DNA of 5,187 bases from Pirellulaceae bacterium (lineage in GTDB: Bacteria; Planctomycetota; Planctomycetia; Pirellulales; Pirellulaceae). Where the stretch lies: positions 1 through 5,187 of the forward strand of contig JABDKS010000817.1 of assembly GCA_013002105.1 (NCBI GenBank). The letters are read 5' to 3'. The translations under genes and the position numbers were made by a program. Positions 1 to 5,187 of this stretch are shown piece by piece (the stretch's first letter is position 1; each line of letters opens with the position of its first letter). The notes below the pieces were generated by a model, which was not told where the DNA came from, did no database searches, and saw only the letters and a list, made by a program, of their open reading frames with translations.

Positions 1-297
1 ATCCAACGCCTGCTGGGGTGTCAGTCCCTGGTAAATCTCCAGCAGAAAATGAACGAGACCCTTGACAATGATCGCGTCACTGTCAGCTTGAATTCTGATC
101 GTGGCAGGCTGTTCGTCCGAAAGACTCTTGACCATCCAAACGCGGCTCTGGCATCCGGGGACTAAGTTGCTATCGACGTACACCGACTCGGGAATCTCGG
201 GCAAGTCGCGCCCTAATTCATCCAATAACTGATTCGCTTCTCTTTGATCTAGATCAGCGAATTCTTCGATCAGGTCATCAACAACAGTCACAAACAT
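1..297 (-). CDS. sufE: SufE family cysteine desulfuration protein (partial, 3' end off window)
   Basis: SufE accepts persulfide sulfur from a SufS-type cysteine desulfurase and passes it on for iron-sulfur cluster assembly in the cytoplasm. The 99 codons visible are the N-terminal two thirds of a family usually about 140 residues long; the C-terminus lies beyond the left edge. The diagnostic stretch is LVPGCQSRVWM at residues 45-55, with Cys49 matching the catalytic sulfur-accepting cysteine (Cys51 in E. coli SufE). An acidic N-terminal helix (DDLIEEFADLD) and the later IVKGLVHFLLEIYQGLTPQQAL stretch also fit the fold. The ATG is the only standard start, because an in-frame TAA lies at 304-306; a GAGG sits directly against it, too close for a classical ribosome binding site. 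It lies 43 bp downstream of sufU on the same strand, so co-transcription is likely. The family call is firm; its exact partner desulfurase is not visible. Confidence 0.93.
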   Translation of the reverse strand, partial: MFVTVVDDLIEEFADLDQREANQLLDELGRDLPEIPESVYVDSNLVPGCQSRVWMVKSLSDEQPATIRIQADSDAIIVKGLVHFLLEIYQGLTPQQALD

Positions 298-340
298 CCT
301 CGGTTACAAACAGGTCAATCGGTTTTGTCGAACACGCGAA

Positions 341-790
341 TCAGCACTCTTCACTCAAGCTGGGGCCGCCAAAATTCGGCTCATCGTCTAAGTCATCATC
401 GATCATCGGCGACGCCAACGCCGACTGCATCACTCTCCACGGCAACAGGCAACACTTCTGACGGTTCGCGACCAATGACGCCCCAAACAGTTCTAACATT
501 TTCGTCGCAGAAAACTCCTGCACCTCGTCGCGTGTCATCCCTTCGATTCGCTCCATCAACATCGAACCGGCAGCCTGGCTCACCACACAGCCTTCACCGT
601 CAAACCAACCTTCGTGGACAGCTCCGTCACTTGCAATCCTGAGCTGGACACAAAACGTATCACCACACAGCGGATTGGTTCCCTCGCTCGAGTGTGTTGC
701 ATGCTCCAGCGGGCCCCGGTGGTAGGGGTCTTCGTAATGATCCAGAATTCGTTCTTCGTACGGTGGTGTCTCAGGGGATGACATGTTCAT
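341..790 (-). CDS. sufU: SufU-type iron-sulfur cluster assembly scaffold / sulfurtransferase
   Basis: This 149-residue protein belongs to the SufU/IscU/NifU-N superfamily, acting with SufS in cytoplasmic iron-sulfur cluster assembly either as a zinc-dependent sulfurtransferase or as a scaffold. The ligand residues are all present: Cys42 and Asp44 in NPLCGD, Cys68 in GEGCVVSQAA, and Cys113 in RQKCCLLPW. An N-terminal helix, YEERILDHYEDPYHRG, is typical of the family. Lys before Cys113 and the following LPW resemble SufU rather than IscU, which has His-Cys at that place. However, only 45 residues separate Cys68 from Cys113, so the roughly 18-residue insertion of Bacillus SufU appears to be missing. 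A second cysteine, Cys114, follows the ligand. The C-terminus is acidic (DDDLDDE). ATG codons at residues 1 and 3 are both possible starts and neither has a clear Shine-Dalgarno. It is the first gene of the sufU-sufE pair. Confidence 0.93.
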   Translation of the reverse strand: MNMSSPETPPYEERILDHYEDPYHRGPLEHATHSSEGTNPLCGDTFCVQLRIASDGAVHEGWFDGEGCVVSQAAGSMLMERIEGMTRDEVQEFSATKMLELFGASLVANRQKCCLLPWRVMQSALASPMIDDDLDDEPNFGGPSLSEEC

Positions 791-959
791 TCTAAAACGG
801 CAGGTCCAAATGTGATATCCAGCCCTCCCGCTGACCTGCTGATGATCGGGAGCGAATTGGTTAGTGGTTCGTCAGAGCCTCAACTTAGAGTGTCAGGAAA
901 ATGGCGGCAGGACTCAAAAACCGCAACGCCCCGACGGGTGTGTTGCATGTTTGGCTCCT

Positions 960-1011
960 GACCCCGTTTTCCAATGGGCCCGTTTTCCAATGACCCCGTT
1001 TTCTGAAACGG
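960..1011. repeat. Three-copy tandem repeat, 16-bp period, ending in a hairpin
   Basis: The core CCCGTTTTCCAATG occurs exactly at 963-976 and 979-992, and a third, diverged copy beginning CCCGTTTTC starts at 995, so the period is 16 bp. The first and third copies share GACCCCGTTTTC. The last copy forms a perfect 6-bp stem, CCGTTT (996-1001) with AAACGG (1006-1011), over a 4-base TCTG loop. The role is unknown. Multiple short direct repeats are found at the ends of some insertion sequences such as the IS21 family, but no transposase gene is present here. Confidence 0.7.
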
Positions 1012-1188
1012 ACCACCCGAATTCTTGGCTCGTAAAACGCACTCGCTTCACGTTGGCGTACCGACTGGTCGGCGTGACTTCACGGAGCATGACGAGCCAA
1101 CACCTTGCACTGACTCTACTCCTTCAGTTTACGGATCAGGGCAATTCTCGACGAGCCCTCGCGGCATCGCAGTGACAGCCCAGATCGA

Positions 1189-1268
1189 CTCACGTGGGGT
1201 GAAACGCCGCACCTAGGTTCCTGTTGCCTACAAATAAAAACGGATCCCACGTTAGACGCCCACGTGAG
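1189..1268. repeat. 10-bp inverted repeat containing CACGTG
   Basis: CTCACGTGGG at 1189-1198 is perfectly complemented by CCCACGTGAG at 1259-1268, leaving a 60-bp spacer. Both arms contain the palindrome CACGTG. Related CCCACGT copies occur at 1246-1252 and 1284-1290, the latter extending to CCCCACGT, which complements ACGTGGGG at 1192-1199. The cluster could be a set of binding sites for a dimeric regulator or a long hairpin; no flanking gene is close enough to say which. Confidence 0.55.
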
Positions 1269-1457
1269 AACATCGCACAGAGCCCCACGTCCAGCCGGTC
1301 CGCCCTACCAGTGAACTTACGCTCACATCAATCCATGCCTGACGGTAATCCAACCGTCCCAGGGTCAAAGTAAATGCCTTGCAAATCTGGCTATAAGATA
1401 GGGGGTGACGATTACACCGATTATGAACTGCCCAATTCGACGCCGAACGGTCAAGAA

Positions 1458-1490
1458 TTGACAAAATTCAAGCATTTGACCAAGTAATGT
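1458..1490 (+). promoter_or_regulatory. Weak candidate promoter upstream of the CelD-like gene
   Basis: A perfect TTGACA -35 box lies at 1458-1463, in an AT-rich stretch about 95 bp upstream of the GTG start. The -10 is poor: AGTAAT (1483-1488) has a 19-bp spacer and TAATGT (1485-1490) a 21-bp spacer, both longer than the preferred 17. AGGAGG follows at 1491-1496, but no ATG, GTG or TTG lies at a suitable distance after it. Confidence 0.2.
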
Positions 1491-1551
1491 AGGAGGGGCT
1501 GTATCGACCCACTACGTCAAAGGTCGAACTCGAATATACGATTCAAGCATT
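1466..1551 (+). repeat. 11-bp direct repeat ATTCAAGCATT flanking the leader
   Basis: ATTCAAGCATT occurs exactly at 1466-1476 and again at 1541-1551, 75 bp apart. The first copy lies within the candidate promoter spacer and the second ends six bases before the GTG start at 1558. The placement would suit a pair of operator sites, but the repeat could also be left by a small duplication. Confidence 0.5.
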
Positions 1552-1557
1552 AGGAAA

Positions 1558-2790
1558 GTGATACCCGTCACTGACTTGCAGATGGGATTGCCCTTGGAAA
1601 CTCAGAGTGATTCACCCACCATCGACTCCACATTTGGGCCGAAAACAGCATCGGTGATGAGTAGCCCAATCAGAGACACGCAGCGCCCGCCACGAACCGT
1701 CGATCGGGTCGATGTCGTCGCATGGGACCAGTTGACCTTCGCAGACCTGTCGAGGTGGGAACAAATTCGGGCGACACGTCCCGAGTTTGCGTCACCATTC
1801 TTTTCGGTCAGGTTTTCACGCACAATCGATGTCGTCCGCGGCGATGTTAGTGTGGCCGTGCTCCGAGATGACAACGACATCGTAGGGTTTTTGCCATTTC
1901 ACCGTATCGGTAATCAAGCGTTTCCCGTCGGCCGATGTTTTAACGACGCACACAACATTATTTGCCACCGAGACACGCAGATTGACTGGCTGTGGATACT
2001 GTCACAGATGGACGTCAAGGCGTTCGATTTTCATGCCATGGTCGGGACAGATCCCGACGATTTACAAAAATACAGTTACGTCGGAACCATCCGCTCCTTC
2101 TGCGCTGAACTCGGAGACGACTCGCTGGCATTCCTGGACAAATTGGAGCGGGAACACAATACGATCCGTCGCCAACGGCAAAAGTCCCGCAAGATGGCGC
2201 GTGAAGTCGGGCCACTTGAACTCGAAATCGACTGTCGAGATCCGGACCTGCTGCAGCAAACCATCCAATGGAAACGCAATCAGTATCGCCGCACGGACAT
2301 TCTGGATTTCTTTACGCCCGACTGGACGCGTCAACTGCTGTCTGAATTGCACCATCCACCCTCTGCTGACACCGTCCCGGGACAAGCACGCGGATTGCTA
2401 TCCGTTTTGCGAGCTGGTCAAAACATCGTGGCTGCGCACTACGGCATCATCGAAGGTGACTTGTTGCATTACTGGTTTCCGACATATGACCCAGCGTACC
2501 GACGCTATTCACCCGGAACCGCGCTCTTTACGGCGATCGTTTCCGATTCGACGCGGTGCGGAATCCGGTGCATCGACATGGGTTACGGTGAACAGCCTTA
2601 CAAGCTCAAGCAGACCGACCAGACGTCGGAAGTCGCGTTTGGTTGCATTTCCCAGTCGAGTCTGTATCGTCGCTGGCGAAGTGTCGAAACCGCCGCGATC
2701 ACAACAATCAAAAAAGCCCCGATGAAAGAATCGCTCAAGCGAATCTGGCGACGAATGCAACCGCAGGCAGGAATCTCCAAACTGCGTTAA
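1558..2790 (+). CDS. CelD/BcsL-like GNAT-fold acyltransferase
   Basis: The 410-residue product resembles the CelD (cellulose biosynthesis) family, whose C-terminal half is a GNAT acetyltransferase-like domain related to FemAB. Members are found with exopolysaccharide and cell-surface glycan genes and are thought to transfer acyl groups; the substrate here is unknown. Residues about 51-180 form the N-terminal CelD-like part (VDVVAWDQL, then VAVLRDDNDIVGFLPFHR). Residues 197-215 are the basic helix EREHNTIRRQRQKSRKMAR typical of the second domain, followed by VLRAGQNIVAAHYGIIEGDLLHYW at 283-306, YSPGTAL at 317-323 and DMGYGEQPYKLKQT at 340-353. The tail, 370-401, is basic and may be an amphipathic helix. 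There is no signal peptide or transmembrane segment, so it is cytoplasmic. GTG at 1558 is the first start in an open frame running from 1480; ATG at 1582 or 1657 would also keep the whole domain. No glycosyltransferase genes are adjacent, which is unusual for the family. Confidence 0.82.
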   Translation: MIPVTDLQMGLPLETQSDSPTIDSTFGPKTASVMSSPIRDTQRPPRTVDRVDVVAWDQLTFADLSRWEQIRATRPEFASPFFSVRFSRTIDVVRGDVSVAVLRDDNDIVGFLPFHRIGNQAFPVGRCFNDAHNIICHRDTQIDWLWILSQMDVKAFDFHAMVGTDPDDLQKYSYVGTIRSFCAELGDDSLAFLDKLEREHNTIRRQRQKSRKMAREVGPLELEIDCRDPDLLQQTIQWKRNQYRRTDILDFFTPDWTRQLLSELHHPPSADTVPGQARGLLSVLRAGQNIVAAHYGIIEGDLLHYWFPTYDPAYRRYSPGTALFTAIVSDSTRCGIRCIDMGYGEQPYKLKQTDQTSEVAFGCISQSSLYRRWRSVETAAITTIKKAPMKESLKRIWRRMQPQAGISKLR

Positions 2791-2844
2791 ATCCGACCTT
2801 TCGGTCCGATGGCGAATCAGACTGATCGCGATCACGTTTAAGTG

Positions 2845-2872
2845 TTTTCACCGCTTTACCGGACTCTACAAT
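2845..2872 (+). promoter_or_regulatory. Candidate sigma70-type promoter for the small conserved gene
   Basis: TTTTCA at 2845-2850 and TACAAT at 2867-2872 are separated by 16 bp, giving four of six and five of six consensus matches. The -10 lies about 60 bp upstream of the ATG at 2933. This would allow the gene to be transcribed separately from the CelD-like gene ending at 2790. Confidence 0.3.
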
Positions 2873-2932
2873 GTGGACCACCGGTTCGGACAACCTCGTC
2901 CGTGTCGCGTTGGCCACTGACGATCAAGGTGA

Positions 2933-3421
2933 ATGGTTTTGCAGCAGTTTCCGCAGTACGGTTGTTTTCCCCGCTGGCCCGAAGACGGCCAAGGATTCAT
3001 CCACCCCGATGATGTCCCGGTCGCGACAAGGTGCCTTCCCAGCGAGCGGGTGTTTCGGCGCGATGCGTTTGATGGTGTGTACTATCACTATCGCTATGGC
3101 ACCCTGCGTTTTCGGCTACGTCCCTGCTTGTGGCTGAAAGTGAACGCGGACGGAATCGACGTCGGAGATTCGGTCGAGACAACTGGCGTGTCGCTCGAAC
3201 GCGAACTGTTCGTCGCGAACGTTTGGGGAATGTATTATGTTCGTCGCAAAGGTTGCATTCTGTACCGTCTGCGGCGAAATGATTCACTCGTGCCGCGATT
3301 GTATCCCCGCCATCAGTTGCGACTACTGACCGACAAATCCAAAGTTCGACAAGGCGACGTGGAATATCCGACGCCGCAATGGTCGGGGAAGGCTGATACG
3401 CTGAAAGGAATTGACCTGTAG
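2933..3421 (+). CDS. Conserved hypothetical protein (planctomycete-type, function unknown)
   Basis: I do not recognise a function for this 162-residue protein. The motif-rich N-terminus, FPQYGCFPRWPEDGQGFIHPDD at residues 6-27, then SERVFRRDAFDGVYYHYRYG (37-56) and LRPCLWLKV (62-70), has the character of a conserved family, and I associate similar proteins with planctomycetes; that is from memory, not a search. The second half (VGDSVETTG, then MYYVRRKGCILYRLRR and LYPRHQLRLL near 129-138) reads as short beta strands with a G-D turn, as in SH3-like or KOW-like barrels. This is inference. It is rich in Tyr, Arg and Trp and has no signal peptide or membrane helix, so is probably cytoplasmic. The ATG directly follows an in-frame TGA (2930-2932), which fixes the start; the preceding AAGGTGA is a close-spaced Shine-Dalgarno. 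It lies 142 bp after the CelD-like gene and converges with the FHA gene. Confidence 0.75.
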   Translation: MVLQQFPQYGCFPRWPEDGQGFIHPDDVPVATRCLPSERVFRRDAFDGVYYHYRYGTLRFRLRPCLWLKVNADGIDVGDSVETTGVSLERELFVANVWGMYYVRRKGCILYRLRRNDSLVPRLYPRHQLRLLTDKSKVRQGDVEYPTPQWSGKADTLKGIDL

Positions 3422-3434
3422 CCAAATCGTTTCG

Positions 3435-3468
3435 GTTGAACAGGTTGTCAGGCGAACCGTTTTTCAAC
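3435..3468. terminator. Possible terminator hairpin between convergent genes
   Basis: In the 70-bp gap between two convergent genes, GTTGAA (3435-3440) pairs with TTCAAC (3463-3468), and inside it GGTT (3443-3446) pairs with AACC (3455-3458). An alternative stem, CGGTT (3433-3437) with AACCG (3455-3459), is followed directly by TTTTT (3460-3464), as in an intrinsic terminator for the plus-strand gene. The stems are short, so the call is tentative. Confidence 0.35.
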
Positions 3469-3491
3469 GACTCTGTATCCCGCCGCAGGAT

Positions 3492-4388
3492 TCAATAGTC
3501 TTCTTGCACGATGTGGACCGGGCTCGGCGCGGTAATGCGGTAAACTTGAAAACCGAAGAATCCTATGATCAGAAACGTCAGCATCGTGACGCCGACAAGT
3601 TTTATTCTCTCCGAATCATCCACCGAGAAACGGCTACCCGACGTTTTCTTGACGTTTGGACGTTGATGCCGACCTCGCTTGGGAACCTCGGGCCGCTTGG
3701 GCGTTTTCATCGCCTTGGTGGTCGCCCCGCGTTCGAGTTTGAATTCGCCTCTTGCGTTTAACGATTTCGGTTTGTGATCCGAGTCGTCTTCTTCGTAATC
3801 ATCCTGTCCATCGTCAGAATCAGCCGGTTTTGCAGTTCGTGTTTGAATCGCACGATACCGCTCACCACGATCGGCTTCGTCCTCCCGTTCCATGAAGGCC
3901 AATATGTCAGCTTCGTCAAACGCGTCACTTAGCGCGGGTGACGGACGACCAATGGCGTTGTCGCGTGCGGGAGCATTTGTTGCTGAACCACAGGCTTGGA
4001 CTTGGTTGGATGACTCCGGTGGACCGCCTTCCCCTCTCGCCGCACTCTCCACGCCCGCCGGACACTGATCGATCACGATCTGGAAACAAACTTTGCCGCA
4101 TCGAAGTTCGTCGCCGTTTTTCACGATACGCCATTGGTGCATCGGTAGACGTTCGTTGTTGACGAATGTCCCGTAGTCTGTTTCTAAATGAAAAACGCGG
4201 ATGCGACCAGCGTTTTGCTGAACTAAGCAATGCCGCAGTGCGACGGAACTACTCTTGGGCCGGATCTGACACTCGGTATGTCGGCCGATCAGGTAATATC
4301 CATCCAGAATCTCAGCCTCGACGCCATCGTTTTTGCCGCCGCGGAGTATCAACTTGACGTTGGTTGCTGTCGGAGGGATGTGTAACAA
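3492..4388 (-). CDS. FHA-domain protein with C-terminal transmembrane anchor
   Basis: The 298-residue product has an N-terminal forkhead-associated (FHA) domain at about 10-107. FHA domains usually bind phosphothreonine peptides. Visible landmarks are LIGRHTECQI (33-42), LRHC (51-54) and YGTFVNNERL (72-81). The conserved Arg36 and His53 are present, but the Ser three residues before the His is Ala50, and the Asn of the usual N-G-T motif is Tyr72, so phosphopeptide binding may be altered. A low-complexity linker follows: acidic at about 155-206 (QDDYEEDDSDH) and basic, Pro-rich at 217-251. A single hydrophobic helix, VGVTMLTFLIIGFFGF (265-280), precedes a short 18-residue tail; with no signal peptide, the FHA domain should face the cytoplasm. 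Translation appears to start at TTG, since an in-frame TAA lies at 4401-4403 and a good Shine-Dalgarno sits 8 bases upstream. It follows the kinase gene by 28 bp, suggesting one operon and a shared pathway. Confidence 0.87.
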   Translation of the reverse strand: MLHIPPTATNVKLILRGGKNDGVEAEILDGYYLIGRHTECQIRPKSSSVALRHCLVQQNAGRIRVFHLETDYGTFVNNERLPMHQWRIVKNGDELRCGKVCFQIVIDQCPAGVESAARGEGGPPESSNQVQACGSATNAPARDNAIGRPSPALSDAFDEADILAFMEREDEADRGERYRAIQTRTAKPADSDDGQDDYEEDDSDHKPKSLNARGEFKLERGATTKAMKTPKRPEVPKRGRHQRPNVKKTSGSRFSVDDSERIKLVGVTMLTFLIIGFFGFQVYRITAPSPVHIVQEDY

Positions 4389-4396
4389 GTCACTAA

Positions 4397-4402
4397 CCTC
4401 TT
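4397..4402 (-). promoter_or_regulatory. Ribosome binding site supporting a TTG start
   Basis: On the minus strand AAGAGG lies 8 bases upstream of the TTG at 4388-4386, in the 28-bp gap after the kinase stop codon. No ATG or GTG is available in frame between the upstream stop and the FHA domain, so this site decides the start. Confidence 0.6.
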
Positions 4403-4416
4403 ACGAATTGCGGTAC

Positions 4417-5187
4417 TCAATCACGAATCACAAAGACACGTTCACCCTTGGCGTTTACGGTCTTCTCGAATTTCGGTAGCGGATCCGGCGATGTCATCCA
4501 CATCGCCAAAAGAGCGACGATGATTGCTACAGCCGCAGTGCCGGTCGATAAGACTGCATTTTTGATCAACCGTTCTCGGGGTTTCAGTATCTGCGTCGCA
4601 TTGGACGCTGCTTTCTGACCGCTTTGACTTGGCCGTTTCTGCGGCGACGCGGATCCGCACCCGGCGTTTGGAGACTGAGTGGTCTTTGACTGCGTTGTCT
4701 TCGACTGCATGGTCTTTGACGATGCAGCCGTGGTCGAGCGAGCGGCGTTGACTTGGATTTCGCTCCCGATCTCCGAATCAAAAACATGATCGATCGCGGG
4801 CAGATCGTCGAAATCAATTCCGTCGATTTCATCGTTCAAATTCGGTTGCTTTACGACCGCGTTTTCGCCAGGCACGGACGAATCCCCGATCGTTAGTTGA
4901 TACGGCGCGTCGTTGATCATCGTGTCGCTCGCAGGAACGACGTGCTTGATTCGATTCGTCGTCTCGTCACCCCCATTGATCCGAAGCACCCAGTTCAGCA
5001 ATTCGCCGACCGAGGGCGGACGATCCTCCGGGCGTTTGGACATCATTCGCAACAGCAACTCAGCAACAGCCGGCGGACACGCACAGAATGTTCTTACATC
5101 CGGTACCGGTGACGTCTGATGTTGGGCCAATCGATGCGGAACAGAATCACCGGCGAACGCCACTTGCCCCGTTAGCAGATAAAACAG
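4417..5187 (-). CDS. Membrane-anchored Ser/Thr protein kinase (partial, C-terminal 256 residues)
   Basis: The right edge cuts this gene; the visible frame is open across the edge. The first 66 residues are the last part of an eukaryotic-type protein kinase domain: LFYLLTGQVAFAGDS (1-15), the helix PAVAELLLRMMSKRPEDRPPS with the invariant Arg56 of subdomain XI, and VGELLNWV. The ATP-binding and catalytic motifs lie outside the window and cannot be checked. A linker of about 140 residues follows, first acidic (DEIDGIDFDDLPAIDHVFDSE, about 119-139), then Ser/Thr/Gln-rich with three SKT(M/T)Q repeats at 157-171 and a basic patch. One transmembrane helix, about 210-231 (AVLSTGTAAVAIIVALLAMWM), leaves a 25-residue tail outside the cytoplasm. 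This single-helix arrangement is common for planctomycete kinases, but the tail is too short to hold a known sensor domain. The FHA-protein gene begins 28 bp downstream and is a candidate partner. Confidence 0.9.
   Translation of the reverse strand: MFYLLTGQVAFAGDSVPHRLAQHQTSPVPDVRTFCACPPAVAELLLRMMSKRPEDRPPSVGELLNWVLRINGGDETTNRIKHVVPASDTMINDAPYQLTIGDSSVPGENAVVKQPNLNDEIDGIDFDDLPAIDHVFDSEIGSEIQVNAARSTTAASSKTMQSKTTQSKTTQSPNAGCGSASPQKRPSQSGQKAASNATQILKPRERLIKNAVLSTGTAAVAIIVALLAMWMTSPDPLPKFEKTVNAKGERVFVIRD
4675..4719 (-). repeat. In-frame 15-bp tandem repeat encoding SKT(M/T)Q x3
   Basis: Three adjacent 15-bp units in the kinase linker encode SKTMQ, SKTTQ and SKTTQ. The units differ at only a few bases, which indicates recent duplication. 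The Ser/Thr-rich units could be autophosphorylation targets or merely a flexible linker that varies in length. Confidence 0.75.

Larger units (their letters stand above)
791..1557. other. Gene-poor intergenic region with repeats
   Basis: About 770 bp between the divergently oriented sufU and the CelD-like gene. It must hold the promoters of both. I could not support any coding sequence here: the longest reading frames (864-1175 plus, 1252-1464 minus) look nothing like a known family and the first runs through a tandem repeat. What is visible is a three-copy repeat of 16-bp period (960-1011), a possible hairpin around 1048-1077 (CCGAC/GTCGG inside TCACG/CGTGA), a CACGTG-based inverted repeat (1189-1268), and an 11-bp direct repeat (1466-1476 and 1541-1551). 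An inverted pair CTCCCG/CGGGAG at 825-852 lies upstream of sufU. The region could be a regulatory gap or the remains of decayed mobile DNA. Confidence 0.6.

Noticed and set aside
325..642. Plus-strand frame opposite sufU
   Set aside because: It is antisense to a clearly conserved iron-sulfur gene and is Ser/Thr/Arg-rich, as expected of a shadow frame.
960..1011. Possible CRISPR array
   Set aside because: The 16-bp period leaves almost no spacer between repeat cores and no cas genes are present.
864..1175. 103-residue plus-strand reading frame
   Set aside because: It runs through the 16-bp tandem repeat, has no recognisable domain and no ribosome binding site, so it is probably a chance frame in repeat DNA.
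1252..1464. 70-residue minus-strand reading frame
   Set aside because: Composition looks random, no motif is seen, and it overlaps the CACGTG repeat region.
1982..2725. 247-residue plus-strand frame within the CelD-like gene
   Set aside because: It lies in another frame of a gene with clear family motifs and its translation has no recognisable pattern.
2791..2833. Hairpins just after the CelD-like gene (ATCCGACC/GGTCCGAT, and ATCAG/CTGAT)
   Set aside because: The first has a central C-C mismatch, the second a one-base loop, and neither is followed by a T-run, so I do not call a terminator.
2871..3137. 88-residue plus-strand frame starting at ATG 2871
   Set aside because: The ATG overlaps the candidate -10 box, and the overlapping frame starting at 2933 carries far stronger protein-like motifs.

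Overview
The window looks like a stretch of a planctomycete chromosome, most likely from the Pirellulaceae (Rhodopirellula-like). This is an inference from gene content: a SufU/SufE pair, a Ser/Thr kinase with a C-terminal membrane anchor followed by a membrane-anchored FHA protein, a CelD-type acyltransferase, and a small protein of a kind I associate with planctomycetes. Weak or missing Shine-Dalgarno signals and GTG/TTG starts fit but do not prove it.

Layout. Left block (1-790, minus strand): sufU then sufE, 43 bp apart and probably co-transcribed, with sufE cut by the left edge. SufU (scaffold or sulfurtransferase) and SufE (sulfur acceptor) both work with the cysteine desulfurase SufS in iron-sulfur cluster assembly. 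Then comes a gene-poor stretch of about 770 bp (791-1557) holding a 16-bp-period tandem repeat, a 10-bp inverted repeat built on CACGTG, and an 11-bp direct repeat just before the next gene. Middle block (1558-3421, plus strand): a CelD/GNAT-like acyltransferase gene, then after 142 bp a small conserved hypothetical gene that may have its own promoter.

Right block (3492-5187, minus strand): the C-terminal part of a membrane-anchored Ser/Thr protein kinase (cut by the right edge) followed 28 bp later by an FHA-domain protein with one C-terminal transmembrane helix. The two are probably one transcription unit and may act in one signalling pathway at the cytoplasmic membrane. The FHA domain appears to have lost two of the usual phosphothreonine-contacting residues. 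The middle and right blocks converge on a 70-bp gap with a possible terminator hairpin.

I saw no RNA genes, CRISPR array or intact mobile element, and no clearly new multi-gene system. The most interesting points are the kinase/FHA pair with its degenerate FHA site, the SufU variant next to SufE, and the repeats in the 791-1557 gap.
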